Notes under the pieces: model-generated
What the model saw: only the letters and a program-made list of their open reading frames with translations
Told to the model about the DNA's origin: nothing
Database searches by the model: none
NCBI RefSeq assembly: GCF_003963535.1
Contig: NZ_CP034539.1
Coordinates: 7,068,001 to 7,132,000 of the forward strand
Direction: 5' to 3'
DNA: 64,000 nt
Source: Streptomyces cyaneochromogenes
Lineage (GTDB): Bacteria > Actinomycetota > Actinomycetes > Streptomycetales > Streptomycetaceae
Shown: positions 34,117 to 41,379 of the stretch, one piece after another
Layout: each line of letters starts with the position of its first letter
How positions within the stretch are numbered: position 1 is the stretch's first letter
Translations under genes and position numbers: made by a program

Positions 34117-35667
34117 TCAAACGCCGGACGTGCTGAGTTCGCTCGGCTCGTCCGGCGTTTCGCATGCCCGCTCCCGCGTCTCGACCCGCCGTAGCGTGAC
34201 CGCCGCCAGCACCGCCGCCCCCGCCAGGAGCACGGCCCCCGCGACAGCCGCCCCCTGCATGCCGCTGGTGAACGCCTGCCGCGCGGCCGCGGCCAGCCCC
34301 GGGACCTGATCGGCGACCGCCAGCGCTCCGCCCAGCGTCTCGTGCGCCACGTCCGGGGCCGAGGCCGGGATCTCGTGGCGGTAGATCGCCGTGCCGATCG
34401 AGCCGAGGACGGCCATGCCCAGCGCCCCGCCGAACTCGGCGCCGGTCTCCATCAGGGAGGACGCTGTGCCCGCCCGCTGCACCGGGGCGGTGCTCAGCGC
34501 GAGGTCCATGATCTGGGACATCACCGTGACGCCTCCGACGGCGAGGACCGCGGACGAGGTCAGCACCAGCCACATCGAGTCCGTTCCGGCGAGGGTCAGC
34601 AGCGCGAAACCGGCCGCGGCGATCGCGAAGCCCGCCGTGACGACGTAGGCGCGGTTGACGCCCCGCTGTACCAGCTGGGTCGCGATCGGCCCCGCCGCCC
34701 CGATCGGCACCGACGGCAGCAGCGCCCACAGGGCCGCCTCCAGAGCGCCCTTGCCGAGCACCGACTGCAGGTACTGCGTGGTGAAGTAGGCCGAGCCCAT
34801 CGTCGCGAACATGCACAGGAGGTTCAGGGCGACCGACGGGGCGAAGCCACGCCCCCGGAACAGGGCCGGGGAGATCATGGGTTCGGCGGCCGTGCGCTGG
34901 CGGTGCACGAAGAGCGCCGCGAACAGCAGGCCGACGGTGATCGAGACGACGTAGCGGACGTTCCAGCCCTCGGACGGGATCTCCTTCAGGCCGTAGATCA
35001 CGGGGAGTACGGCGGCCATCGACAGCGGGATGCTCAGCCAGTCGAAGCGGCCGGGCTCGGGGTTCCTCGACTCGGGGAGCAGCAGCGGGCCGAGGATCAG
35101 CAGCAGTGCCATCGCCGGCAGGTTGACCAGGAAGACCGAGCCCCACCAGAAGTACTCGACCAGCACCCCGCTCATCACCGAGCCGAGCGCGATCCCGGCC
35201 GTCATCACGCCGGACCACGCGCCGACCGCCTTCGCGCGCTGGTCGGGGTCCGTGAACATCGTGCGGACCATGGCCATCGTCGACGGCATCAGGGTGGCGC
35301 CGCCGATGCCGAGGACCGCGCGTGCCGCGATCAGGGTCTCGGCGCTGTTCGCGTACGCCGCCATCAGTGAGGCGGTGCCGAAGGCGGCGGCGCCGATCAG
35401 CAGCAGGCGACGGTGGCCGATGCGGTCGCCGAGCGAGCCCATCGTCATCAGCAGGCCGGCCAGGACGAAGGCGTAGATGTCGAAGATCCACAGCTGCTGG
35501 GTGCCGCTCGGTTCCAGGTCCGCGCTGATCGACGGGATCGCGAAGTAGAGGACCGAGACGTCCATCGAGACCAGCAGCAGCGGAAGCATCAGCACGCCGA
35601 GGGCGGTCCATTCGCGGCGGCCGGCGCGGGCGGGCGGGGGCGTGGTGCTCGTCGGGTTCGTTGTCAT
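34117..35667 (-). CDS. MFS transporter, DHA2-like (14 TM) drug exporter
   Basis: This 516-aa permease is of the drug:proton antiporter 2 group. An N-terminal MDVSVLYFAIPSI resembles motif D1, and motif A-like GSLGDRIGHRRLLLIG follows TM2. Fourteen hydrophobic segments are expected. It probably exports a toxic compound that the divergent TetR regulator senses. Its last codons encode a hairpin that also serves as the serA terminator. The ATG is 7 bases after a TACATT -10 element, so the mRNA may be leaderless. Confidence 0.9.
   Translation of the reverse strand: MTTNPTSTTPPPARAGRREWTALGVLMLPLLLVSMDVSVLYFAIPSISADLEPSGTQQLWIFDIYAFVLAGLLMTMGSLGDRIGHRRLLLIGAAAFGTASLMAAYANSAETLIAARAVLGIGGATLMPSTMAMVRTMFTDPDQRAKAVGAWSGVMTAGIALGSVMSGVLVEYFWWGSVFLVNLPAMALLLILGPLLLPESRNPEPGRFDWLSIPLSMAAVLPVIYGLKEIPSEGWNVRYVVSITVGLLFAALFVHRQRTAAEPMISPALFRGRGFAPSVALNLLCMFATMGSAYFTTQYLQSVLGKGALEAALWALLPSVPIGAAGPIATQLVQRGVNRAYVVTAGFAIAAAGFALLTLAGTDSMWLVLTSSAVLAVGGVTVMSQIMDLALSTAPVQRAGTASSLMETGAEFGGALGMAVLGSIGTAIYRHEIPASAPDVAHETLGGALAVADQVPGLAAAARQAFTSGMQGAAVAGAVLLAGAAVLAAVTLRRVETRERACETPDEPSELSTSGV
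34120..34161. terminator. bidirectional hairpin between serA and the MFS gene
   Basis: A perfect 12-bp inverted repeat (AAACGCCGGACG at 34120-34131, complement at 34150-34161) with an 18-base loop begins 14 bases after the serA stop. It overlaps the last codons of the convergent MFS gene. Its arm shares CGTCCGGCGTTT with the dispersed repeat at 3199. Confidence 0.75.
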
Positions 35668-35674
35668 GGCGGTG

Positions 35675-35703
35675 AATGTACGCGCGTCTTAAACGCTTGT
35701 CTA
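35675..35703 (-). promoter_or_regulatory. promoter of the MFS exporter
   Basis: On the minus strand, TAGACA (35698-35703) and TACATT (35675-35680) are separated by 17 bases. The -10 lies 7 bases from the ATG. Confidence 0.55.
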
Positions 35704-35711
35704 GAACGACT

Positions 35712-35742
35712 GTATGAGACGAGCGTATGGGACGGATGTATG
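35712..35742. promoter_or_regulatory. three 13-bp-spaced direct repeats, possible TetR operator
   Basis: GTATG begins at 35712, 35725 and 35738, each followed by a similar G/A-rich octamer. The repeats fill the gap between the two divergent promoters, where a local regulator would bind. Confidence 0.35.
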
Positions 35743-35751
35743 GATCGGGGG

Positions 35752-35757
35752 TAGGGT
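35752..35757 (+). promoter_or_regulatory. -10 hexamer of a leaderless promoter (tetR)
   Basis: TAGGGT lies 8 bases before the ATG at 35766. Confidence 0.4.
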
Positions 35758-35765
35758 GGGGCGTC

Positions 35766-36347
35766 ATGGGACACCGTGAGGATCTGCTCGAAGGCGCCAA
35801 GCGCTGCCTGTTGGCGAAGGGTTTCGCGCGTACGACCGTGCGCGACATCGTCAAGGAGTCGGGGACCAACCTGGCGTCGATCGGCTACCACTACGGCTCG
35901 AAGGACGCCCTGCTTGCGGAGGCGTACCTGGCGTTGGTCGGGGAGCTCTCCGAGGCCTTCGACGGTGAGGAGGGCGACGCCGACGCCGCCCCCGGCTCGG
36001 TCGAGCGGTTCGAGCAGGTGTGGTCGAACATCATCGGCACCATGCGGGTGCCGGGGTCGATGTGGCACCTCAGTATCGAGATCGTGGCCATGGGCGATCA
36101 GCTGCCCGCCGTACGAGATCATCTGGCGCGGCAGCAGCGCGACGCAGAGCGGGCTCTCGTCGCGCTGTTCATGGGAGTGCCGGAGGAGGAGGTCTCGGAC
36201 GAGACCCTGGACACCCTCGGCAGGTTCTACACGACCCTCATGACGGGGCTCATCGCACAGTGGAACTTCGACCCCGAGCGCGCGCCCGACGCCCAGGCGC
36301 TCACCGAAGGCCTCCGCCAGGTGATCGAGTCCGCTACCCGGAAATGA
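35766..36347 (+). CDS. TetR-family regulator divergent from MFS exporter
   Basis: This 193-aa repressor has an N-terminal TetR helix-turn-helix (about 8-54, with FARTTVRDIVKESGTNLASIGYHYGSKDALL) and a C-terminal ligand-binding domain. Its position, divergent from the MFS gene with a 98-base shared control region, suggests that it represses itself and the exporter until a ligand binds. The start at 35766 is supported by the -10 hexamer; the longer in-frame start at 35727 would lie inside the operator region. Confidence 0.87.
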   Translation: MGHREDLLEGAKRCLLAKGFARTTVRDIVKESGTNLASIGYHYGSKDALLAEAYLALVGELSEAFDGEEGDADAAPGSVERFEQVWSNIIGTMRVPGSMWHLSIEIVAMGDQLPAVRDHLARQQRDAERALVALFMGVPEEEVSDETLDTLGRFYTTLMTGLIAQWNFDPERAPDAQALTEGLRQVIESATRK

Positions 36348-37017
36348 CGCGTCCCTCGCGCATCTCGATCACCCGGTCCGCGAAATGCCGTACGACCGCC
36401 CGGTCGTGGCAGATGAACAGATAGCCGAGGCCGAGGTCGTCCCGCAGGTCGGCGAGCAGGTTCAGCACGCCGGCCCGGACGGAGGGGTCGAGGGACGACA
36501 CCGGCTCGTCGAGCACCAGCAGGCGCGGCTCGGAGGCCAACGCGCGGGCGATTCCGACGCGTTGGCACTGGCCGCCGGAGAGTTCGTGCGGGCGACGGTC
36601 ACCGTACGAGGGATCCAGGCCGACCCGGTCGAGGAGTTCGGCGACCCGGGCGGGGCCGTCGGTGGCGCTCCAGACGCCCCGCACCTTCAGCGGCTCCGCC
36701 ACCGCGTCGCGGATGCGGTGGCGGGGGCTCAGTGAGCCGTACGGGTCCTGGAAGACGGGCTGCATCCGTGGGCGGACCGGGCGCAGCTCGCGTTCGGTGA
36801 GGGCCGTCAACTCCCGTCCCTCGAATCGGACTTCACCGGCATCCGGGCGGCGCAGCTGGAGGACCGCCAGGGCCGCGGAGGACTTGCCGCAGCCGGAGGG
36901 GCCGTCCAGGGCGAGGGTCTCGCCGGCGGCCAGGGCGAACGAGACATGGTCGACGGCGGTGACGTCGCCGTAGCGGACCACGAGGTCGCGGACGTCGAGC
37001 AGGGCGTCGTCGTTCAT
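36334..37017 (-). CDS. ABC transporter ATP-binding protein (DppF/NikE-like)
   Basis: This 227-aa ATPase belongs to the peptide/nickel ABC family. Walker A GPSGCGKS is at 39-46, followed by the Q-loop in PVFQDPYGSLSP, the signature LSGGQCQRV, Walker B LLVLDEP and the H-loop in FICHD. It is short and lacks the C-terminal cysteine-containing extension of its partner. It is the last gene of the importer operon, 22 bases after the partner ATPase, and its end overlaps the end of the convergent tetR gene by 14 bases. Confidence 0.9.
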   Translation of the reverse strand: MNDDALLDVRDLVVRYGDVTAVDHVSFALAAGETLALDGPSGCGKSSAALAVLQLRRPDAGEVRFEGRELTALTERELRPVRPRMQPVFQDPYGSLSPRHRIRDAVAEPLKVRGVWSATDGPARVAELLDRVGLDPSYGDRRPHELSGGQCQRVGIARALASEPRLLVLDEPVSSLDPSVRAGVLNLLADLRDDLGLGYLFICHDRAVVRHFADRVIEMREGRVISG

Positions 37018-37039
37018 GCGGGCTACCGCTCTTCCTTGC

Positions 37040-38017
37040 TCATGCGGGCTGCTGCTCTTCCTTCTGCGCTAAGAACAACTCCGTTGCCGGATACGGGAGT
37101 TCCTGCCACCGATGGCAGGCCACCAGGCGGCCCTCCACCTGCTGTGGCTCCGGGTCCGCCGTACGGCAGGGGTCGGCCGCGAGCGGGCAGCGCGGGGCGA
37201 AGGCGCAGCCCGGGGGGAGGGCGGCCGGGGGCGGTGGGGTGCCGCGCAGGGTGGGGAGGCGGCGGCCCGGGGGCGCGTGCTGGGGGAGGGAGGCCAGCAG
37301 GCCCGCCGTGTAGGGGGCGCGGGGGCGGCCCAGCACCTCGTCCGCCGGGCCGAGTTCGGTGAGCCGGCCGGCGTACATGACCAGCACACGGTCCGCGTGG
37401 TCCCGTACGACGTCCATGTCGTGCGTGACCAGGACGAGCGCCGCCCCGACGGCCTCCCGCTGCTCGGCGAGCACCCGCAGCACCTGGTCGCGGCGCTCCT
37501 CGTCCAGGGCGGTGGTGGGTTCGTCGGCGACGACGACGTCCGGTTCGTTGACGGTCGCCATGGCGATGACGGCGCGCTGCCGCATGCCGCCGGAGTACTC
37601 GTGCGGATACGCCCGTGCCGTGCGGGCGGCGTCCGGGATGCCGACCCGGTCGAGCGCGGCGACCGCCCGGGCCCGGGCCTCCTTGCGGGAGACGCCGGCC
37701 ACCGACCGTACGGCGGCGGCGAGTTGGTCGCCGACCGGGTGCACGGGGGAGAGGGCGGACAGGGCGTCCTGCGGGACGAGGGAGATACGGCGGCCGCGGT
37801 GGGCGGACAGGTCCGGCTCGATCGCGCCGCTCGTGGTCGCGCCGCGCGGCAGCATGCCCAGCAGCGCCCGGGCCGTGAGGGACTTGCCCGCGCCCGACTC
37901 CCCGACGATCGCGAGGGCTTCGCGGGGGCGGACGTCGAAGGACAGGCCGCGCACGGCCTCGACGCCGTCGAAGGCGATCCGCAGGTCGCGCACCGAGAGG
38001 AGCACATCAGACGGCAA
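37040..38017 (-). CDS. ABC transporter ATP-binding protein (DppD/NikD-like)
   Basis: This 325-aa ATPase has Walker A GESGAGKS (39-46), the Q-loop SLVPQDALSALSP, signature YSGGMRQR, Walker B VVVADEPTTALD and H-loop LVTHDMD. The oligopeptide-ABC C-terminal extension ends with the Cys pattern GCAFAPRCP and a downstream Cys. The start is probably the TTG at 38017, because AAGGAG lies about 7 bases upstream; a GTG at 38005 is the alternative. Either way it overlaps or abuts the permease stop, so translation is coupled. Confidence 0.9.
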   Translation of the reverse strand: MPSDVLLSVRDLRIAFDGVEAVRGLSFDVRPREALAIVGESGAGKSLTARALLGMLPRGATTSGAIEPDLSAHRGRRISLVPQDALSALSPVHPVGDQLAAAVRSVAGVSRKEARARAVAALDRVGIPDAARTARAYPHEYSGGMRQRAVIAMATVNEPDVVVADEPTTALDEERRDQVLRVLAEQREAVGAALVLVTHDMDVVRDHADRVLVMYAGRLTELGPADEVLGRPRAPYTAGLLASLPQHAPPGRRLPTLRGTPPPPAALPPGCAFAPRCPLAADPCRTADPEPQQVEGRLVACHRWQELPYPATELFLAQKEEQQPA

Positions 38018-39773
38018 CGGAGGTCTCCTTCTTCTGCTGCGCTGCCGGCGTAACTCGCCGTACTCCCCGGCCCTGCACGGCCGCCGCCCCCGACACCGCG
38101 AGCCCCGCCAGCAGGGCCAGCGCGACCGCCGGGGCGAGGCCCGCCCACGGTGCCCGCTCGACATAGGCGCGGGACTCGTCGAGGAGCAGGCCCCACTCGG
38201 GGGCGGGCGGCTGGGCGCCGAGGCCCAGGAAGCCGAGGGAGGCCAGGGCGAGCGCGATGCCGGGCAGGCGGAGCAGGGCGTGGCGGGCGACCGGGGCGGC
38301 GACGGACGGCAGGACGTGCCGGGTGAGGATCCAGAACGGGGTCGCGCCCATGGCCCGTTGGGCGGTCAGGAACGCCGACGCCCGCACCTCCTGCACGAGT
38401 GCCGCCGCGTGCGCGGACAGCGCGGGCCAGGAGATCAGGGCGACGGCGAGGGCCGCGCCGCCGGTACCGGGATCGGCCGCCGCCGCGACCAGGATGCCGA
38501 CGATCACCGGGGGCAGGGCGTTGGCGATGTCCGCCGCGCCCGCCGCGACGCCGGGCAGGAAGCCCAGCGCGAGGGCGACCAGGAGGCTCAGCGCACAGAT
38601 GGCGGCGGCCGTGCCGACCGTCGAGGCGGCACCGTGGCCGAGCCGGGCCAGTACATCGCGGCCGAGGGCGTCGGTGCCGAGCGGGTGTGCCCAGGAGGGG
38701 GCCGTGAGGCGGGCGGCGGTGTTCACCGTGTACGGGTCGCGCAGCAGGCCCCAGCCGATGGACACGGCGAGGACCGCGAACAGCGTCAACGGGATCGCCG
38801 GGTGGGTGCGGACCGGGCGGGCCGGGGGCAGCGTCAGACCGGCGTCACGCAGCGCGGGGCCCAGCAGGCGCCGCCGGGTGAGCGCCGCCGCCGCGCCGGC
38901 GACCAGGCCGAGCAGCAGCAACGCCAGGACCGAGCCCTGCAGCAGCGGCAGGTCCTGCGACTTGGCCGCGCCGAGTGCCGTACGGCCGATGCCGGGCACC
39001 GCGAACACCATCTCCACGGCGACGGCGCCCCCGGTCAGCCCGACGGCGGCCATCCCGAACTGCGGTACCAGGGGCGGCAGTACGCGCTTGAGGGCGGCCG
39101 CCGAGATCGTCGTACGGCTCACTCCCGCACCCCGCCACAGCTCCACCCACCGCTCCTCGAGCACGGCGGGCAGCGCGTCCGCGACCAGCCGGCCGAGCAG
39201 ACCGCCCGCCGGCACGCCGAGGGCGATCGCGGGCAGCACCAGATACTCGAAGCCCGCCCACCCGGCCGTCGGCAGCCACCCCAGCCACACCCCGCACACC
39301 AGCAGCGCGACGGTGGCCAGCAGGAACTCGGGCACGGCGGCCAGCATCGCGGCGAACGCCCCCGCCGACCCGCGTCCCCGCACCAGCACCGGCGCCACCA
39401 GCAACGCGGCCAGCACGACCGCCACGCCGAGCGCCGCGCCCATCAGGCCCAGCGACACCTGGAGGCCGGCCACGACGGAGGGCAGGACGTCGGTGCCCGA
39501 CACCCAGGAGGTGCCGAGGTCGCCGTGCAGCAGGTCCGAGGCCCAACTCCCCAGCAGGGAAAAGGGACCGGCGTCCAGCCCGAGGTCCTGGCGGATCGCG
39601 GAGAGGGCCTCCTCGGTCGGCTCCTGCTCGGCCGACCGGGCGCGCAGTACGGTCAGCGCCGGGTCCCGGTGCGAGAGCCAGGGCAGCAGGCCGACGGCGG
39701 CCAGGACGGCGACGAGACAGACGAGACGGGTCAGCCCGGCCGGGCTGACCGCGTTCCTTGCCGCGAGCCTCAC
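38007..39773 (-). CDS. fused two-part ABC permease (DppB-DppC/NikB-NikC fusion)
   Basis: This 588-aa protein joins the two permease subunits normally encoded separately. Residues 1-~310 match a DppB/NikB-type permease (QDLGLDAGPF, GDLGTSW, AVEMVFAVPGIGRT). Residues ~320-588 match a DppC/NikC-type permease (HPLGTDALGRDVLARL, the EAA-like loop QRAMGATPFWILTRHVLP, FLGLGAQPPAPEWG). Each half has five to six TM helices. The GTG start overlaps the substrate-binding-protein stop by 4 bases. One polypeptide should form the whole channel, serving two different ATPases. Confidence 0.9.
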   Translation of the reverse strand: MRLAARNAVSPAGLTRLVCLVAVLAAVGLLPWLSHRDPALTVLRARSAEQEPTEEALSAIRQDLGLDAGPFSLLGSWASDLLHGDLGTSWVSGTDVLPSVVAGLQVSLGLMGAALGVAVVLAALLVAPVLVRGRGSAGAFAAMLAAVPEFLLATVALLVCGVWLGWLPTAGWAGFEYLVLPAIALGVPAGGLLGRLVADALPAVLEERWVELWRGAGVSRTTISAAALKRVLPPLVPQFGMAAVGLTGGAVAVEMVFAVPGIGRTALGAAKSQDLPLLQGSVLALLLLGLVAGAAAALTRRRLLGPALRDAGLTLPPARPVRTHPAIPLTLFAVLAVSIGWGLLRDPYTVNTAARLTAPSWAHPLGTDALGRDVLARLGHGAASTVGTAAAICALSLLVALALGFLPGVAAGAADIANALPPVIVGILVAAAADPGTGGAALAVALISWPALSAHAAALVQEVRASAFLTAQRAMGATPFWILTRHVLPSVAAPVARHALLRLPGIALALASLGFLGLGAQPPAPEWGLLLDESRAYVERAPWAGLAPAVALALLAGLAVSGAAAVQGRGVRRVTPAAQQKKETSVAV

Positions 39774-41269
39774 CTGACGTACGTGTCGATGGTGACGAGT
39801 TCACGCTCGCGCGGGTCGTGAGCCGCCTTCACCACACCTTCGGCGTCACCCTGGATCACGCGCTCGTGGAGCATCGGCACCGCCGCGTCCTGGGCGAGTA
39901 CGGCGGCCTCGGCCGCGATGACCGCCTTGCGGCGGGCGTCGCCGACCTCGGTGTCGGAGGCCTTGCGCAGGGCGCCGTCCACCTTCTTGTCGGCGAACTG
40001 CGACAGGTTGAAGGTGCCGTTCGAGGCGAAGTCGCTGTACAGGTACGCGGCCGGGTCGCCGGAGTCGAGGACGGTGGCACGGGAGAGGATGAACGCGTCG
40101 AACTTGCCGGCCAGGGCGTCGGCCTCGATGTTGGTGTACTCGCGGACGTCGAGCTTCACCTTGAACCCGGCCTTCTGGAGCTGCTGTTGCAGTGTGGCCG
40201 CGACCTCGGGCATCTCGGCCCGGTCGCTGTACGTCCCGATGGTGATCGCCTCGCCGTTCGGCTCACCGGCCTTGGCGGCCCGCGTGACGGGCCCCCGCAA
40301 CTCGGCCGCCCACGGCAGCGCGGGCCCCAGCAGCCCCTCGGCGACATCGGCGCGGCCCTCGTACACGCCCTTCACGATCGCCTCGGCGTCGATCGCCTCC
40401 CTTGCCGCCGCCCGCAGCGAGGCGTCCTCGAAGGCGCCCTTCCCGTTGTTGAGGTACAGCGTGTTGGTGCGCGGCATCGGCACCTCGGTGATCAGCTTCT
40501 GATCGAGCACGGCGGCCTGGGAAACCGGTATCGCCTCGACGATGTCGGCCTCGCCGCTGCGCAGCGCCGCCGCGCGTGCGGTGCCGTCGGGAACGAACGT
40601 CACGTCGATTCCCGGGGCCTTGGCCTTGCCGCCCCAGTAGGCGTCGTAGCGGTCCAGGGTGGCGGAGGCGGTGCCGCCCACCTTCGTGAGCTCGAAGGGG
40701 CCGGTGCCGGCGCCGACGGGGTTCACCGTCTTGCCGCGGTACGCCTTGGCCGCCAGGACCGACAGCTGGGGGGAACTGAGGCGCTGCGGAACCAGAGGGT
40801 CCTCGGTGGCGGTGGTGACCGTGACGGTGTCGGCGTCCTCGGCCTTCGCGGTCAGGTCGACGCCGTCGAGGATGCGCGGCTTGGGGGAGGCGGTGGCCGC
40901 CTTGGTGAGGGAGCGTACGACGGCCTCGGCGTCCAGCTTCGTGCCGTCGTGGAAGGTGACGCCGTCGCGTATCTCGAAGGTCCAGGTGCGGCCGGACTGC
41001 TGCCACTCGGTGGCGAGCGAGGGCTGGGCGTCGCCGTCCGCGCCCAGCTTCACCAGGGTCTCGGCCGTCGACCAGCGGGACAGCTTGAACGCGTCGTCGG
41101 AGAGCGGGGACAGCCCGGAGCGCGGGGGCAGCATCATCGCGACACGGATGCGCTTGCCGTCCGCCTCCGTGTCCGTGGACGACTCCGCTCCGGCGAAGCA
41201 GCCGGTGAGCAGTGCGGAGGCCGCGGTGACGGCGGTGACGGGGAGCAGGTGGCGGGCGGGCAGGCGCAA
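39770..41269 (-). CDS. NikA/DppA-type substrate-binding lipoprotein
   Basis: This 499-aa family-5 solute-binding protein has a lipoprotein signal peptide with lipobox LLTGC (Cys24). The N-terminal segment (AETLVKLGADGDAQPSLATEW, then WTFEIRDGVTFHDGTKLDAEA) resembles nickel- and metallophore-type binders as much as oligopeptide binders. A TTG start with GGAGGG 4 bases upstream is the best choice. It is the first gene of the importer operon, and its promoter carries a Zur-like palindrome. The ligand is inferred only: metal-chelate or peptide. Confidence 0.88.
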   Translation of the reverse strand: MRLPARHLLPVTAVTAASALLTGCFAGAESSTDTEADGKRIRVAMMLPPRSGLSPLSDDAFKLSRWSTAETLVKLGADGDAQPSLATEWQQSGRTWTFEIRDGVTFHDGTKLDAEAVVRSLTKAATASPKPRILDGVDLTAKAEDADTVTVTTATEDPLVPQRLSSPQLSVLAAKAYRGKTVNPVGAGTGPFELTKVGGTASATLDRYDAYWGGKAKAPGIDVTFVPDGTARAAALRSGEADIVEAIPVSQAAVLDQKLITEVPMPRTNTLYLNNGKGAFEDASLRAAAREAIDAEAIVKGVYEGRADVAEGLLGPALPWAAELRGPVTRAAKAGEPNGEAITIGTYSDRAEMPEVAATLQQQLQKAGFKVKLDVREYTNIEADALAGKFDAFILSRATVLDSGDPAAYLYSDFASNGTFNLSQFADKKVDGALRKASDTEVGDARRKAVIAAEAAVLAQDAAVPMLHERVIQGDAEGVVKAAHDPRERELVTIDTYVR

Positions 41270-41313
41270 GGGACCCTCCGGGTAAAAGGGCGATCAAGAG
41301 AGCGGTTGCCGTG

Positions 41314-41342
41314 ACCGTAGCATGATGACAATCATTTCCAAT
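41314..41342 (-). promoter_or_regulatory. promoter of the importer operon, interrupted by a Zur-like box
   Basis: On the minus strand, ATTGGA (41337-41342) and TACGGT (41314-41319) are 17 bases apart, giving a transcript that starts about 40 bases before the substrate-binding protein gene. The palindrome at 41326-41340 fills the spacer and part of the -35. Confidence 0.5.
41326..41340. promoter_or_regulatory. Zur-like operator (zinc uptake regulator box)
   Basis: TGACAATCATTTCCA matches 13 of 15 positions of the palindromic actinobacterial Zur/FurB operator TGAAAATCATTTTCA (consensus from memory). It lies within the importer promoter and 40 bases before the probable start of the divergent FAD monooxygenase gene, so zinc-bound Zur could repress both. 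Confidence 0.55.
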
Positions 41343-41379
41343 AATGCGGGGTGTCGTTGCGGCGGCCCGCTGGGCGCGG

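Noticed and set aside
35712..35742. Short CRISPR-like repeats
   Set aside because: Only three 13-bp units without spacers and no cas genes; they fit an operator better.
41326..41340. Reading the palindrome as a nickel-regulator (Nur or NikR) site because urease genes are in the window
   Set aside because: The sequence fits the Zur/FurB pattern much better, and the urease-like genes are 15 kb away under different operators.
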